Part shown: positions 1-8,932 of the stretch, in pieces | Layout of the letters: each line of letters opens with the position of its first letter | How positions within the stretch are numbered: position 1 is the stretch's first letter | NCBI RefSeq assembly: GCF_001475545.1 | Contig: NZ_LDQC01000043.1 | Location: 1-64,000, forward strand | Reading direction: 5' to 3' | Source: Curtobacterium luteum | GTDB lineage: Bacteria > Actinomycetota > Actinomycetes > Actinomycetales > Microbacteriaceae | Length of the DNA: 64,000 bases | Translations under genes and position numbers: made by a program | The notes under the pieces: generated by a model | What the model was told of the DNA's origin: nothing | The model's input: only the letters and a program-made list of their open reading frames with translations | Database searches by the model: none

Positions 1-819
1 GGGCCGGACCCCGAGGACGGCCACGGCACCGGCCAGCCCGAGAACGACGACGCCCACACCCCCGGTGGTGCCGCGGACTCGGCTGGCAACCCCTGGGCAG
101 GCCGGACGTTCGACCATCACGACACGGCCTTCGAGGACGACGACGGCCTCGCCGACCCGAGGCTCGTCGCGGCGATCCGTGCCGTCGCCGACGGAGCCTC
201 GCAGTCGGGGGTCGTGGACGCACTGCGGAGCGCGCGGCTCCTCATCCCGCTCGTCGCCGAGGCAGGCGACGTCGGCCACACCGACACCGGCACGCGCGTC
301 GACAAGACGCAGGAGCTCTCCATCGTCACCGTCGCCGGGCCCGACGGCCGGGCCGTGATGCCCGCGTTCACCTCCGTCGAGGCCATGCGCTCCTGGGACC
401 CGGCGGCGCGTCCGGTCCCGGTCGAGTCCCGCCGTGTGGCGATGGCGGCCGCGAGCGAGGACACGCAGCTCGTCGTGCTCGACCCCACCGCTCCCACCGA
501 GTTCGTGCTGCGCCGCCCCGCCGTGTGGGCACTCGGGCAGGACCTCCCCTGGACGCCGTGCTTCGAGGACCCCGAGGTCGGGCAGGCCTTCGCCGACTCG
601 GTCGCGGGGGAGTCTGCCGTCGCGCGGGTCGAGCTCGCTCCCGGGGATCCGCTCGGCCGTTTCCAGGGCGCCGAGCTCACCGTCGGCCTCGCGCTGCACC
701 CCGGTCTCGACCGGGCCGCGGTGCAGGAGCTCGTCGGTCGGTTGCAGGCGCGGTGGTCCTCGGCCACGATCATCGCCGACCGCGTGGACAGCATGAGGGT
801 GGCGATCCGTCCGGCGTGA
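1..819 (+). CDS. SseB family protein (5' end outside window)
   Basis: The frame is open from base 1 to the stop at 817-819, so the true start lies upstream of the window. The visible N-terminal part is acidic and contains a short GNPWAGRTF segment followed by DDDGLADP and a helix LVAAIRAVADGA. This pattern, followed by an alpha/beta domain with LLIPLVAEAG and an FTSVEAMRSWDP segment, is what actinobacterial SseB-like proteins show. The C-terminal part (GRFQGAELTVGLALHPG) continues the fold. SseB-type proteins have been linked to stress or sulfur metabolism, but the actinobacterial members have no settled function. It lies upstream of parA on the same strand with about 190 bp between them. The family call is from pattern memory only. 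Confidence 0.75.
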   Translation, partial: GPDPEDGHGTGQPENDDAHTPGGAADSAGNPWAGRTFDHHDTAFEDDDGLADPRLVAAIRAVADGASQSGVVDALRSARLLIPLVAEAGDVGHTDTGTRVDKTQELSIVTVAGPDGRAVMPAFTSVEAMRSWDPAARPVPVESRRVAMAAASEDTQLVVLDPTAPTEFVLRRPAVWALGQDLPWTPCFEDPEVGQAFADSVAGESAVARVELAPGDPLGRFQGAELTVGLALHPGLDRAAVQELVGRLQARWSSATIIADRVDSMRVAIRPA

Positions 820-938
820 TCTGGGCCTCCAGGTCGGGTCGCCACGTGCGGGTGGTGCGGTCCACGGCCGGCCGGGAGGCACGGTGCACGCCCGCAGGGC
901 GGGTCGCGTCGCGTCGACCGCCCCCCCAGGCAGCGCAA

Positions 939-976
939 CCGCACCACGGGCGGTGCACCGCACCACCGGCGGTGCA
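939..976 (+). repeat. Two tandem 19-bp units with hairpin potential upstream of parA
   Basis: Units at 939-957 and 958-976 read CCGCACCACSGGCGGTGCA and differ at one base. Each carries GCACC and GGTGC halves, so the region can fold into alternative hairpins. It lies just upstream of the parA promoter. Function is unknown; it could be a terminator for the SseB-like gene or a protein-binding site. Confidence 0.6.
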
Positions 977-1000
977 CCCGGGCCCGGACCCCGTCGCCGG

Positions 1001-1006
1001 TAGCAT
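1001..1006 (+). promoter_or_regulatory. -10 box of a likely leaderless parA promoter
   Basis: TAGCAT is followed by six bases and then the GTG start at 1013. A transcript starting 6-7 nt after the -10 box would begin at the start codon. There is no Shine-Dalgarno in front of the GTG, which supports a leaderless mRNA. No good -35 hexamer is seen. Confidence 0.5.
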
Positions 1007-1012
1007 GGGCGC

Positions 1013-1891
1013 GTGAGCACGAACCCGTTGACGAAGCCCGGAGCCGGCGAGACCACCTTCGGTCCGACGGGGCGACCCGTCCGGCAGTTCGCGATCCCGG
1101 AGGAACTCGACCAGCACGGGCCGGCACGCATCATCGCGCTGTGCAACCAGAAGGGCGGCGTCGGCAAGACCACGACGTCGATCAACCTCGGGGCGGCGCT
1201 CGCCGAGTACGGGCGGAAAGTGCTCGCCGTCGACTTCGACCCGCAGGGCGCACTGTCGGCCGGGCTCGGGGTCCGCACGCACGACATCCCGACGGTCTAC
1301 GACCTCCTCATGGGCGCCGTGAAGGACCCGCGCGAGGTCATCCAGCCGACCAACACGCCCTACCTCGACGTGATCCCGGCGAACATCGACCTGTCCGCGG
1401 CCGAGGTCCACCTCGTGAACGAGGTCGCGCGGGAGCAGATCCTCGCGAGCGTCCTCCGGAAGGTCGCGAACGACTACGACGTCATCCTCGTGGACTGCCA
1501 GCCCTCGCTCGGCCTGCTCACCGTGAACGCGCTGACGGCGGCGCACGGGGTGCTCATCCCGCTCGAGTGCGAGTTCTTCGCGCTGCGCGGCGTTGCGCTG
1601 CTCATCGAGACGATCGACAAGGTGCGGGACCGGCTCAACCCGGCACTGCGGCTCGACGGCATCCTCGCCACGATGTACGACTCGCGGACCCTGCACTCGC
1701 GCGAGGTCATGGAGCGCGTCGTCGAGACGTTCGACGACCGGGTGCTCGACACGGTCATCGGACGCACCGTGAAGTTCCCGGACGCCACGGTCTCGGCGCG
1801 GCCGATCACGCAGACCGCGCCCGACCACGCCGCCGCACACGCGTACCGGCAGCTCGCACGGGAGCTCGTCGAACGTGGCGCCGTCGCCTGA
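1013..1891 (+). CDS. parA: ParA/Soj-type ATPase next to scpAB
   Basis: This 292-aa protein is a deviant Walker A ATPase of the ParA/MinD group. The P-loop KGGVGKTTTSINLG starts near residue 46, DFDPQG follows as the Walker A' segment, and DVILVDCQPSLG is the Walker B region. Family members bind ATP, dimerise and move DNA or complexes over the nucleoid. This copy sits directly in front of scpA and scpB, the usual actinobacterial arrangement for the orphan ParA-like gene, separate from parAB at oriC. The GTG start was chosen because of the -10 box six bases upstream and because the preceding region is non-coding. The 3' end overlaps scpA by 17 bp, so the two are co-translated. Confidence 0.92.
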   Translation: MSTNPLTKPGAGETTFGPTGRPVRQFAIPEELDQHGPARIIALCNQKGGVGKTTTSINLGAALAEYGRKVLAVDFDPQGALSAGLGVRTHDIPTVYDLLMGAVKDPREVIQPTNTPYLDVIPANIDLSAAEVHLVNEVAREQILASVLRKVANDYDVILVDCQPSLGLLTVNALTAAHGVLIPLECEFFALRGVALLIETIDKVRDRLNPALRLDGILATMYDSRTLHSREVMERVVETFDDRVLDTVIGRTVKFPDATVSARPITQTAPDHAAAHAYRQLARELVERGAVA

Positions 1892-2729
1892 GCCGGAGGA
1901 CCCCGACCACTCGGCCGTCGCGCCGGCGGGCACCCAGACCGCGCCGGGCTTCCGCGTCCGCCTGTCGAACTTCGACGGCCCGTTCGACCTGCTCCTGTCG
2001 CTGATCACGAAGCACGAGCTCGACATCACCGAGGTGTCGCTGGGTGCGGTGACGGGCGAGTTCATCGCGTACGTCCGACAGGCAGAGTCCGCCGACGAAC
2101 TCGACGAGGCCAGCGAGTTCCTCGTCGTCGCGGCCACCCTGCTCGACCTGAAGATCGCGGGACTCCTGCCGCAGGGCGAGCTCGTCGACGCCGAGGACGT
2201 GGCCCTCCTGGAGGCCCGTGACCTCCTGTTCGCCAGACTGCTGCAGTACCGGGCGTTCAAGCAGGCGGCGGACTGGTTCGGGTCGCGCTGGACCGAGGAA
2301 TCGCGCCGGCACGTTCGGAGGGTCCGACTCGAGGAGCGGTTCCGGGCCCGGACGCCGGAGCTCGTCTGGACGCTCTCGCTGCAGGACTTCGCCGCGCTCG
2401 CGACCCTGGCCTTCGCGCCGCGGGAGATCCCGACGGTCGGACTCGACCACCTGCACGCGCCGCTCGTCAGCATCCGGGAGCAGGCCGCGATCGTCGTGTC
2501 GATCCTCCGCACCCGGGCCGACGAGGACGTCTCGTTCCGGGAGCTGGTCGCCGGCGTCCACGAGACGGGTATCGTGGTGGCTCGTTTCCTCGCGATCCTC
2601 GAGCTGTACCGCAACGCGTCGATCACGTTCGAGCAGGACGAACCGCTCGGGGAACTGCTGCTCCGCTGGACCGCCGAGGACTGGTCCGACGAGAGCCTCG
2701 CCAACCTGGGAGCCGACTATGACGGATGA
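1875..2729 (+). CDS. scpA: Segregation and condensation protein A
   Basis: This 284-aa protein is the kleisin subunit of the SMC-ScpAB condensin complex. The hallmark N-terminal segment FRVRLSNFDGPFDLLLSLI starts near residue 25. It is followed by the helical KHELDITEVSLGAVT region, which binds the SMC neck, and a C-terminal winged-helix part that binds the SMC cap. Length fits the family. The GTG start lies inside the end of parA, and its stop overlaps the scpB start, so the genes form one translationally coupled operon. It acts in chromosome compaction and segregation in the cytoplasm. Confidence 0.96.
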   Translation: MAPSPEPEDPDHSAVAPAGTQTAPGFRVRLSNFDGPFDLLLSLITKHELDITEVSLGAVTGEFIAYVRQAESADELDEASEFLVVAATLLDLKIAGLLPQGELVDAEDVALLEARDLLFARLLQYRAFKQAADWFGSRWTEESRRHVRRVRLEERFRARTPELVWTLSLQDFAALATLAFAPREIPTVGLDHLHAPLVSIREQAAIVVSILRTRADEDVSFRELVAGVHETGIVVARFLAILELYRNASITFEQDEPLGELLLRWTAEDWSDESLANLGADYDG

Positions 2730-3444
2730 CGCGCACGGCCACGCGCACGGTCACGACCGCGGTCACGACCGCGACTCGTCGAGCGCCGAGCCCGGTGGTG
2801 CGGACGAGCTGGCCGACGCCCGCGCGATCGAGCAGGAGATCCACGACGCTCACGACCGAGCCGCCCGGCCGGAGCTCCCGATCGACCGGCAGCTCGAGGC
2901 GATCCTCATGATCGCCGATGAACCCCAGTCCCTCGTCGCGCTCGGTGCCGCCGTCGGCGCACCCGTGCCCGCGGTCCGCCAGGCGGTCGAGCGGCTCGTC
3001 GCCGACTTCGACGGTGTCCACGGGACGGTCCGCCGGGGCTTCGAGCTCCGCGAGGTCGGCGGTGGCTGGCGCTTCTACGTCCGCCAGGAGCTCGACGACG
3101 TCGTCGAGCAGTTCGTCGAGCAGGAGCGCCCCTCGCGGCTGTCGCAGGCGGCGCTCGAGACCCTCGCGGTGGTCGCCTACAAGCAGCCGATCACCCGCTC
3201 GCAGATCGCCTCGATCCGGGCGGTGAACGTCGACGGGGTCGTCCGGACGCTCGTCGCGCGCGGCCTCGTCGAGGAGTCGTTCACGGACGCCGAGACCGGC
3301 GCCGTCAACTACGTCACGTCCGACCTGCTCCTGCAGCAGCTCGGCATCAACTCGCTCGACGAGCTGCCGCTCATCTCGCCCCTCCTGGACGACGGTGCGG
3401 ACGGCTTCGGGCAGAACGAAGGGATCCCCGATGGCCGCGCATGA
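2719..3444 (+). CDS. scpB: Segregation and condensation protein B
   Basis: This 241-aa protein is the KITE subunit of SMC-ScpAB. The ATG at 2719 overlaps the scpA stop by 11 bases and was chosen over upstream in-frame codons, which lie inside scpA. The first 60 residues are an acidic, His-rich tail (DDAHGHAHGHDRGHDRD) not usual in the family. The core follows with two winged helices: IDRQLEAILMIADEPQ, then the family signature LSQAALETLAVVAYKQPITR. The His-rich tail could bind metal, but that is only a guess. The stop region overlaps the start of the pseudouridine synthase gene. Confidence 0.95.
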   Translation: MTDDAHGHAHGHDRGHDRDSSSAEPGGADELADARAIEQEIHDAHDRAARPELPIDRQLEAILMIADEPQSLVALGAAVGAPVPAVRQAVERLVADFDGVHGTVRRGFELREVGGGWRFYVRQELDDVVEQFVEQERPSRLSQAALETLAVVAYKQPITRSQIASIRAVNVDGVVRTLVARGLVEESFTDAETGAVNYVTSDLLLQQLGINSLDELPLISPLLDDGADGFGQNEGIPDGRA

Positions 3445-5248
3445 GGAAGAACGACGAGGCCCGCGGGGCGGGTCCGGTCGGCCGGGAGGCCCGTCACGCG
3501 ACCGCGACGCCGGCTCCGGACGGGCAGGTGGCCGGTTCGGCGGCGGGGGCCGCGACGAGCGCGGCGACCGCGGTGGGTACCGCGGGCGTGATGACGGCGG
3601 CGAACGCAGTGACCGCGGCGGCCGTGGTGGGTACGAGCGCCGGGACGACCGTGGGTCGTCTGGTGGGTACCGCGGGCGTGACGAGCGTCCGTCGTCTGGT
3701 GGGTACCGCGGGCGTGACGAGCGTGGCGCGTCCGGCGGCTACCGGGGGCGCGAGGACCGCGGAGAGCGAGGCGGGTACGAGCGCCGGGACGACCGCGGTC
3801 CGTCCGGTGGGCAGCGAGGCCGTGACGAGCGTCCGTCGTCAGGTGGCGGCCACCGCGGCCGCGACGAGCGGTCCGGCGGTGTCCGCGGACGCTTCGTGAG
3901 CCGCGCCGACGACCGGCGGCAGGGCGACCGCGGGGGCTTCGTCCGCCGTGACGACGACCGTGGTGGGTACCGCGGGCGCGACGACCGACAGGGTGGTGGG
4001 TACCGCGGGCGCGACGACCGTCAGGGCGCTCCCCGTCGTGACGACGACCGACAGGGCGGTGGGTACCACGGCCGGGACGACCGACAGGGCGGTGGGTACC
4101 GCGGACACGACGACCGTCGTGACGGTGACCGTGGCGGGTACCGCGGCCGGGACGACCGCAAGGGTGCTCCCCGTCGTGACGACGACCGCCGGCGCGACCC
4201 CGCTCGCGAGGACCGTCGGTCGCCGGACGGCCGACCGAGCACGGTCTGGCACAACGGCCGCCGCTACGTCGGTGGCACGACGACGGCGCGCAACGCCGAC
4301 CGGCCGCGTGGTGCCGACCAGCGTGCCGGCGCACGGCGCTCCGACGGTCCGCGAGGCGTCGACCGGAGCACGACGCCGCAGCCCGAGGGGGCCCGCGACG
4401 ACCACGGGCAGCCGCTCGAGGGCACGCCCGAGCGCCCGATCATCCCGGACTGGGACGCCACGGACGGGACGGCGACCGCCGGGGCCGAGCCGAGCCTCCC
4501 GGCCGACGGCGAGCGTCTGCAGAAGGTGATCGCCGCTGCCGGCGTCGCGTCTCGCCGCGTCGCGGAGAACCTCATCGTGGAGGGTCGGGTGACGGTGAAC
4601 GGCGAGGTCGTCGAGGCCCTCGGGCGCCGCGTCGACCCGGACGTCGACGAGGTGGCCGTCGACGGCGTGCCGGTGCAGACGGACACCTCGAAGCGCTACG
4701 TCGTGCTGAACAAGCCGGTCGGGATCGTGTCGAGCCTCCAGGACGAGCGGGGGCGTCGCGACCTGTCCGAGTTCGTCGACCGCTACGAGGAACGGCTCTT
4801 CAACGTCGGCAGGCTCGACGCCGAGACCTCGGGGCTGATCGTCCTGACGAACGATGGCGACCTGGCACACGTGCTCGCGCACCCGTCGTTCGGCGTCACG
4901 AAGACGTACATCGCGAAGGTGCAGGGGAACGTCAACCCGGCGACCGTGCAGCGACTGCTCGACGGGGTCGAGCTCGAGGACGGGCCGATCGCCGCCGACA
5001 AGGTGCGGCTGCTCGAGTCGTCCCGAGGCGAGTCGCTCGTCGAGATCACGCTGCACTCGGGCCGGAACCGGATCGTCCGTCGCATGCTCGACGAGGTCGG
5101 GCACCCGGTGCTCGAACTCGTCCGACGGTCGTTCGGGCCGCTGCAGCTCGGGAGCCTGCCCATCGGCAGGACGCGGGAGCTGTCCACGGTCGAGCTCGGG
5201 AAGCTGCTCGCCATCGCGCGCTCGGCGGAACGATCGTCGGGGGAGTGA
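3431..5248 (+). CDS. rluB: 23S rRNA pseudouridine synthase with long RGG-like N-terminal tail
   Basis: This 605-aa protein belongs to the RsuA/RluB family, which converts a specific uridine of large-subunit rRNA to pseudouridine. The catalytic half starts near residue 360 with an S4 RNA-binding domain (LQKVIAAAGVASRR) and continues with the synthase core. That core holds the GRLDAETSGL motif at 460-469, where the Asp (463) is the expected nucleophile. The first 350 residues are extraordinary: dozens of GGYRGRDDR-like units built from Arg, Gly, Asp and Tyr. Such tails are known in some actinobacterial RluB proteins and resemble eukaryotic RGG RNA-binding tails. The ATG at 3431 was preferred because it overlaps the scpB stop. 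The gene is the last of the parA-scpA-scpB-rluB run. Confidence 0.92.
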   Translation: MAAHEEERRGPRGGSGRPGGPSRDRDAGSGRAGGRFGGGGRDERGDRGGYRGRDDGGERSDRGGRGGYERRDDRGSSGGYRGRDERPSSGGYRGRDERGASGGYRGREDRGERGGYERRDDRGPSGGQRGRDERPSSGGGHRGRDERSGGVRGRFVSRADDRRQGDRGGFVRRDDDRGGYRGRDDRQGGGYRGRDDRQGAPRRDDDRQGGGYHGRDDRQGGGYRGHDDRRDGDRGGYRGRDDRKGAPRRDDDRRRDPAREDRRSPDGRPSTVWHNGRRYVGGTTTARNADRPRGADQRAGARRSDGPRGVDRSTTPQPEGARDDHGQPLEGTPERPIIPDWDATDGTATAGAEPSLPADGERLQKVIAAAGVASRRVAENLIVEGRVTVNGEVVEALGRRVDPDVDEVAVDGVPVQTDTSKRYVVLNKPVGIVSSLQDERGRRDLSEFVDRYEERLFNVGRLDAETSGLIVLTNDGDLAHVLAHPSFGVTKTYIAKVQGNVNPATVQRLLDGVELEDGPIAADKVRLLESSRGESLVEITLHSGRNRIVRRMLDEVGHPVLELVRRSFGPLQLGSLPIGRTRELSTVELGKLLAIARSAERSSGE

Positions 5249-5302
5249 CCGTCCCGACCGCATTCGCATAGCGCATCGCATATATACAAGAATGCAACAT
5301 AT

Positions 5303-5327
5303 CGTTGGTTCGCTCCGTCAACCAACG
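5303..5327 (+). promoter_or_regulatory. Inverted repeat in an AT-rich leader before the Ig-like protein gene
   Basis: Between rluB and the next gene lies an AT-rich stretch (about 5260-5340) unlike the surrounding DNA. It contains CGTTGGTT at 5303-5310 and its exact inverse AACCAACG at 5320-5327, with a 9-base loop. CATATATAC just upstream (5278-5287) could serve as a -10 region. The inverted repeat would then fall at or after the transcription start and may be an operator or an mRNA hairpin. Confidence 0.5.
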
Positions 5328-5340
5328 AAAGTGAAGCAAG

Positions 5341-7680
5341 ATGACGCAACGAAGGCGACTCCTCGCGACGGCCGGCACCGCTGCGACGGTCCTGGCGGTC
5401 GTCGGGTCCGGGTTCGTGGCCACCGGCGCCGCGGTGGCCGTCGACTCGGACGTCCCGCGCGAGGCGATCCCGCAGGGCGGCCTCACGCTGTCCGCGCAGA
5501 ACGCGGCCGGCGCGACGATCGCGTGGACGGGGAACTCCGGGACGGGTGTCGACCTGCGCGAGTACGACACCCGTGCGGAGGCCGAGGCAGCGGGGCTCAC
5601 GACGTTCCGGGCAGCAGCCGACGGCAACGGCTTCGTGAAGTTCATCACCGAGCGGACCGGGGAGTGCCTGACCGTCACGACCGACGGGGTCCGGGCCGGG
5701 GTCAGCGTGAGTGCCTTCTCCTGCCGCAGCTCGACCTCCAACTTCTCCGTCGATGACGGTCGCATCGTCTCGCCGTACGGGTGGAGCGTGCAGAACGAGC
5801 GCATCACGTTGCGCAACCAGCCCAAGGCCGCGTTCGCGTTCACCGCGGGCACCGGGGCGGACCTCGGCGTCCAGCTCCGGTACCGCGACGCTGTGCCCGC
5901 CACCGAGTTCGAGGTGACGCCCCCGGCGACCACCGACCCGAACGACCGTGCGCGGGTGTCGGGACACGCGACCCCCGACAGCTTCGTCGAGATCCACGAC
6001 GGACTCGGCACGCTCCTCAGCGTCGGTCAGGTCGGCACCGACGCCGACGGGAACTGGAGCGCGGTCATCAACGGGCCGCAGCGCGGCACGTTCGAGCAGG
6101 ACATCCTCGTCTCGGTGAGCAACGGGACCGGTCTCGTCCAGCGCAGCCGGGGCACCGTGAGCTACGGCCAGGGTGTCTCCGCCACCGCGAGCGAGGCGGC
6201 GGTCGCGACCGACGGTACGGCACTGGTCCGCGGTCACGGTGACGCTGGCGCCCGCGTCCGGGTCCTCGAGGGCGGTTCGGCCGACCCGGTCACCGTGGCC
6301 GCCGACGGCACGTGGGAGCTCCGGGTCACCCCGGCCAGGGCGCGGACCGCGTCGACGGTCGTGGTCGAGATGACCGGCATCGGCGGGGCACGGACCGTGG
6401 TGCCCGTCGAACTCGACTCGGTCGAGCTCGACCCCGACGTCGTCTTCCCCGCGGACGTGGCCGAGTCGGCCTACGTCGAGGGCGAGGCGCCCGCCGGCGC
6501 CGACATCGCGGTGCTCGACCAGGACGGCAGCGAGGTCGGCACGGGCCGGGTGCCCGCGAACGGCCACTTCGAGGTCGACATCGACCCCGCGGACGCCGCC
6601 GGCGAGGTGGCTCGCACCGTCGTCCTGCGCCAGGGCGGCACCGAGATCGCCCGTCAGGACGCCGAGGTCGACTACGGGGCCCCGGTCCGGATCACGTCCC
6701 CGTCGGACGGCGCGGACGTCACACCGTCGACGGTCATCCGGGGGACGGGCGAGCCGGGTGCCGAGGTGACCCTCGAGCTCGGTGACCGCACGCTCTCCAC
6801 GCTGGTCGGGACGGACGGTACGTGGTCCGGACGCTTCGAGGACGCCGGTCGTCGTCCGTTCGCGCTGACGAGTCCGGCGGACGTGACCTTCACGGAACGC
6901 AGCAAGCCCGCGATCACGGGCACGGGCACGCCCGGGGCGACGGTTCGGTTCCAGCCGCACGGGACCGACCCGCGGGACGCCGTCGACACCTCCGTCGGCG
7001 AGGACGGCACCTGGCGCATCGCCGGTGCGGACCTCCCCGTCCAGCAGTTCGACGGTGACCGGGGTGCCGAGTACGACGCCCTCGTCGTCCACCGGTCGGG
7101 CGCCTCCGCCCAGCAGGCGACCGTGGACCTCGAGGGACGACTGGACCCGCTGCGGGTGACGAGCCCCGAGCAGGGCTCGACGGTCGTCGCGGACCGCGGG
7201 TTCGTGACCTTCACGGGGACCGGCACCCCTGGGGACGAGATCGTCACCCGTGGTTCCGGCAACGGCCCCGTGTCGAGCACGGTCGTCCGGGCCGACGGCA
7301 CCTGGACGATCCGTGACGTCGTCTTCGCCGCCGGCGAGCACACCGCCAGGATCGTCGGGCACGGCGCCACCGCGGACGTCACCTTCACGGTCGGGTCCGA
7401 CACCGGCTCTGACCTGACGGTCATCGAGCCGACCGACGGCAGCACCGTCACGCCGGACGACGACTTCGTGAACCCTGGCGTGCACTTCCGGGGGACCGGG
7501 GCGCCGGGAGCCCACGGCGCCGTCGTCGACCTGCGCAGCGGAGCGATCCACGGGTTCACCGTCGACGCGTTCGGCGGGTGGAGCAGGAACGTCCCGCTCC
7601 TCGCCGGCGAGTCCCGGGTGCGGGTGATCGACAACGTCAACGCGCCGGTCGAGCTGACGGTCACGACCGTGTACCCCTGA
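5341..7680 (+). CDS. Secreted multi-domain protein with bacterial Ig-like repeats
   Basis: This 779-aa protein has a clear signal peptide: MTQRRRLL, a hydrophobic stretch, and AAVAVDSD as the probable cleavage region near residue 33. A beta-trefoil or lectin-like segment follows at about 40-190, with GECLTVTTDG as a ricin-type QxW-like trace. The rest is a series of beta-sandwich repeats. They have recurring phrases such as RGTGEPGAEVTLE, GTGTPGATVRF, GTGTPGDEIV and RGTGAPGAHGAV, each followed by a DGTW segment. These are typical of bacterial Ig-like domains in adhesins and carbohydrate-binding proteins. There is no LPXTG motif or C-terminal anchor, so it is predicted to be released or loosely wall-bound. 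The function is unknown. It separates rluB from tyrA, which are normally close together. Confidence 0.75.
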   Translation: MTQRRRLLATAGTAATVLAVVGSGFVATGAAVAVDSDVPREAIPQGGLTLSAQNAAGATIAWTGNSGTGVDLREYDTRAEAEAAGLTTFRAAADGNGFVKFITERTGECLTVTTDGVRAGVSVSAFSCRSSTSNFSVDDGRIVSPYGWSVQNERITLRNQPKAAFAFTAGTGADLGVQLRYRDAVPATEFEVTPPATTDPNDRARVSGHATPDSFVEIHDGLGTLLSVGQVGTDADGNWSAVINGPQRGTFEQDILVSVSNGTGLVQRSRGTVSYGQGVSATASEAAVATDGTALVRGHGDAGARVRVLEGGSADPVTVAADGTWELRVTPARARTASTVVVEMTGIGGARTVVPVELDSVELDPDVVFPADVAESAYVEGEAPAGADIAVLDQDGSEVGTGRVPANGHFEVDIDPADAAGEVARTVVLRQGGTEIARQDAEVDYGAPVRITSPSDGADVTPSTVIRGTGEPGAEVTLELGDRTLSTLVGTDGTWSGRFEDAGRRPFALTSPADVTFTERSKPAITGTGTPGATVRFQPHGTDPRDAVDTSVGEDGTWRIAGADLPVQQFDGDRGAEYDALVVHRSGASAQQATVDLEGRLDPLRVTSPEQGSTVVADRGFVTFTGTGTPGDEIVTRGSGNGPVSSTVVRADGTWTIRDVVFAAGEHTARIVGHGATADVTFTVGSDTGSDLTVIEPTDGSTVTPDDDFVNPGVHFRGTGAPGAHGAVVDLRSGAIHGFTVDAFGGWSRNVPLLAGESRVRVIDNVNAPVELTVTTVYP

Positions 7681-7724
7681 CGCCGGCCGCCCGACACCGG
7701 TTCCACCCCTCCCACGGGTCACCC

Positions 7725-7757
7725 GACCGCCCCCGCCGCACCGCGGCGGGGGCGGTC
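7725..7757 (+). terminator. Strong intergenic hairpin after the Ig-like protein gene
   Basis: A perfect 15-bp stem (7725-7739 with 7743-7757) closes a 3-base ACC loop. It lies 45 bp after the stop of the secreted protein gene and before the tyrA promoter. There is no long T-run, as is usual in actinobacteria. Confidence 0.75.
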
Positions 7758-7795
7758 GTCCTGTGCCCGGCCACGACCCGGACCGGCGTGATCGC

Positions 7796-7801
7796 TAGGC
7801 T
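7796..7801 (+). promoter_or_regulatory. -10 box of a likely leaderless tyrA promoter
   Basis: TAGGCT is followed by six bases and then the GTG start of tyrA at 7808. There is no Shine-Dalgarno upstream. The layout is the same as at parA. Confidence 0.5.
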
Positions 7802-7807
7802 GACGGG

Positions 7808-8932
7808 GTGACCGACGCCCCCGACCCGCTCGCCGAACCGGACATCGACCGGCGGCTCCGCGGACCCGTGCGCGTGGTCGGTGCCGGGCTCCTGGGCACG
7901 TCGATCGGCCTGGCGCTGCGCGAGAAGGGTGTCGACGTCGTCCTCGACGACGTGTCGCCCGCAGCGCTCGCCCTCGCCGTCGACTACGGTGCCGGACGCC
8001 GACCGGCCGAGGGCGACACCCCCGAGCTCGTCGTGGTCGCGGTCCCACCGGACGTCGTCGCGGCCGTCGTCGAGCGCGAGCTCGCGGCCCACCCGGACGC
8101 GGTCGTCACCGACGTCGCCAGCGTGAAGTCCGGGCCGCTCGCGGCACTCCGGGCAGCGGGCGCCGACGTCTCCCGGTACATCGGATCGCACCCGATGGCA
8201 GGGCGCGAGCGCAGTGGTCCGACCGCGGCGCGGGCCGACCTCTTCGTCGGGCAGCCGTGGGTGATCGCCGGGCACGCCGACATCACGTACCAGCAGGCCG
8301 CGGTGGTCGAGGACCTCGCGCTCGACCTCGGCGCGACCGTGGTGCCGATGGACCCGGAGTCGCACGACCTCGCGGTGGCGTACGTCTCGCACACGCCGCA
8401 GCTCGTGTCGACACTGATGGCCGCCCGGCTCCGCGACGCCCCGGACGGCTCGCTCGGTCTCGCCGGGGGCGGGGTCCGCGACGTCACCCGGATCGCCGCG
8501 AGCGACCCCGGGCTGTGGGTGCAGATCATCGGCGCGAACGCTGAACGGATTCGGCCCGTGCTCGCCGACCTCCGCGACGACCTCGACCGGGTGCTCGCTG
8601 CGCTCGACGACCCGCACGGCTCGGGTTCGCCCCGCGCCCTGGCCGAGGCGATCGCGGCCGGCAACCGCGGCGTCGAGCGGCTCCCGGGCAAGCACGGCAC
8701 CACCAAGCGCTTCGCCCAGGTGGTCGTCCTCGTCGACGACACCCCCGGGCAGATCGCCGCGCTCCTCACGTTCATCGGGGAGATCGGCATCAACCTCGAG
8801 GACATGCGCCTCGAGCACTCACCGGGCGCGCAGATCGGCATCGTCGAGGTGTCGGTCGTGCCCGAGCAGGAACAGCGACTCGTCGAGGAACTCGAGGGTC
8901 GCGGATGGAGGATCGCAGCAGCATGGGCCTGA
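7808..8932 (+). CDS. tyrA: Prephenate dehydrogenase
   Basis: This 374-aa enzyme oxidatively decarboxylates prephenate to 4-hydroxyphenylpyruvate in tyrosine synthesis, using NAD(P). The Rossmann motif [15 protein letters not shown] lies near residues 20-35. The catalytic region holds [11 protein letters not shown] and the [12 protein letters not shown] signature (the His and Arg expected to bind substrate). The C-terminal 75 residues ([20 protein letters not shown] onward) form an ACT domain, so feedback control by tyrosine is likely. The GTG start was chosen from the -10 box placed six bases upstream. The end overlaps the cmk start by 10 bp. The neighbours cmk and der are the usual ones in this group. 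Confidence 0.95.
   Translation: MTDAPDPLAEPDIDRRLRGPVRVVGAGLLGTSIGLALREKGVDVVLDDVSPAALALAVDYGAGRRPAEGDTPELVVVAVPPDVVAAVVERELAAHPDAVVTDVASVKSGPLAALRAAGADVSRYIGSHPMAGRERSGPTAARADLFVGQPWVIAGHADITYQQAAVVEDLALDLGATVVPMDPESHDLAVAYVSHTPQLVSTLMAARLRDAPDGSLGLAGGGVRDVTRIAASDPGLWVQIIGANAERIRPVLADLRDDLDRVLAALDDPHGSGSPRALAEAIAAGNRGVERLPGKHGTTKRFAQVVVLVDDTPGQIAALLTFIGEIGINLEDMRLEHSPGAQIGIVEVSVVPEQEQRLVEELEGRGWRIAAAWA

Noticed and set aside
4783-7722. Open frame of 979 codons on the minus strand
   Set aside because: It is antisense to rluB and the Ig-like gene, which have clear domains, a signal peptide and a proper terminator. The antisense product has no recognisable motif.
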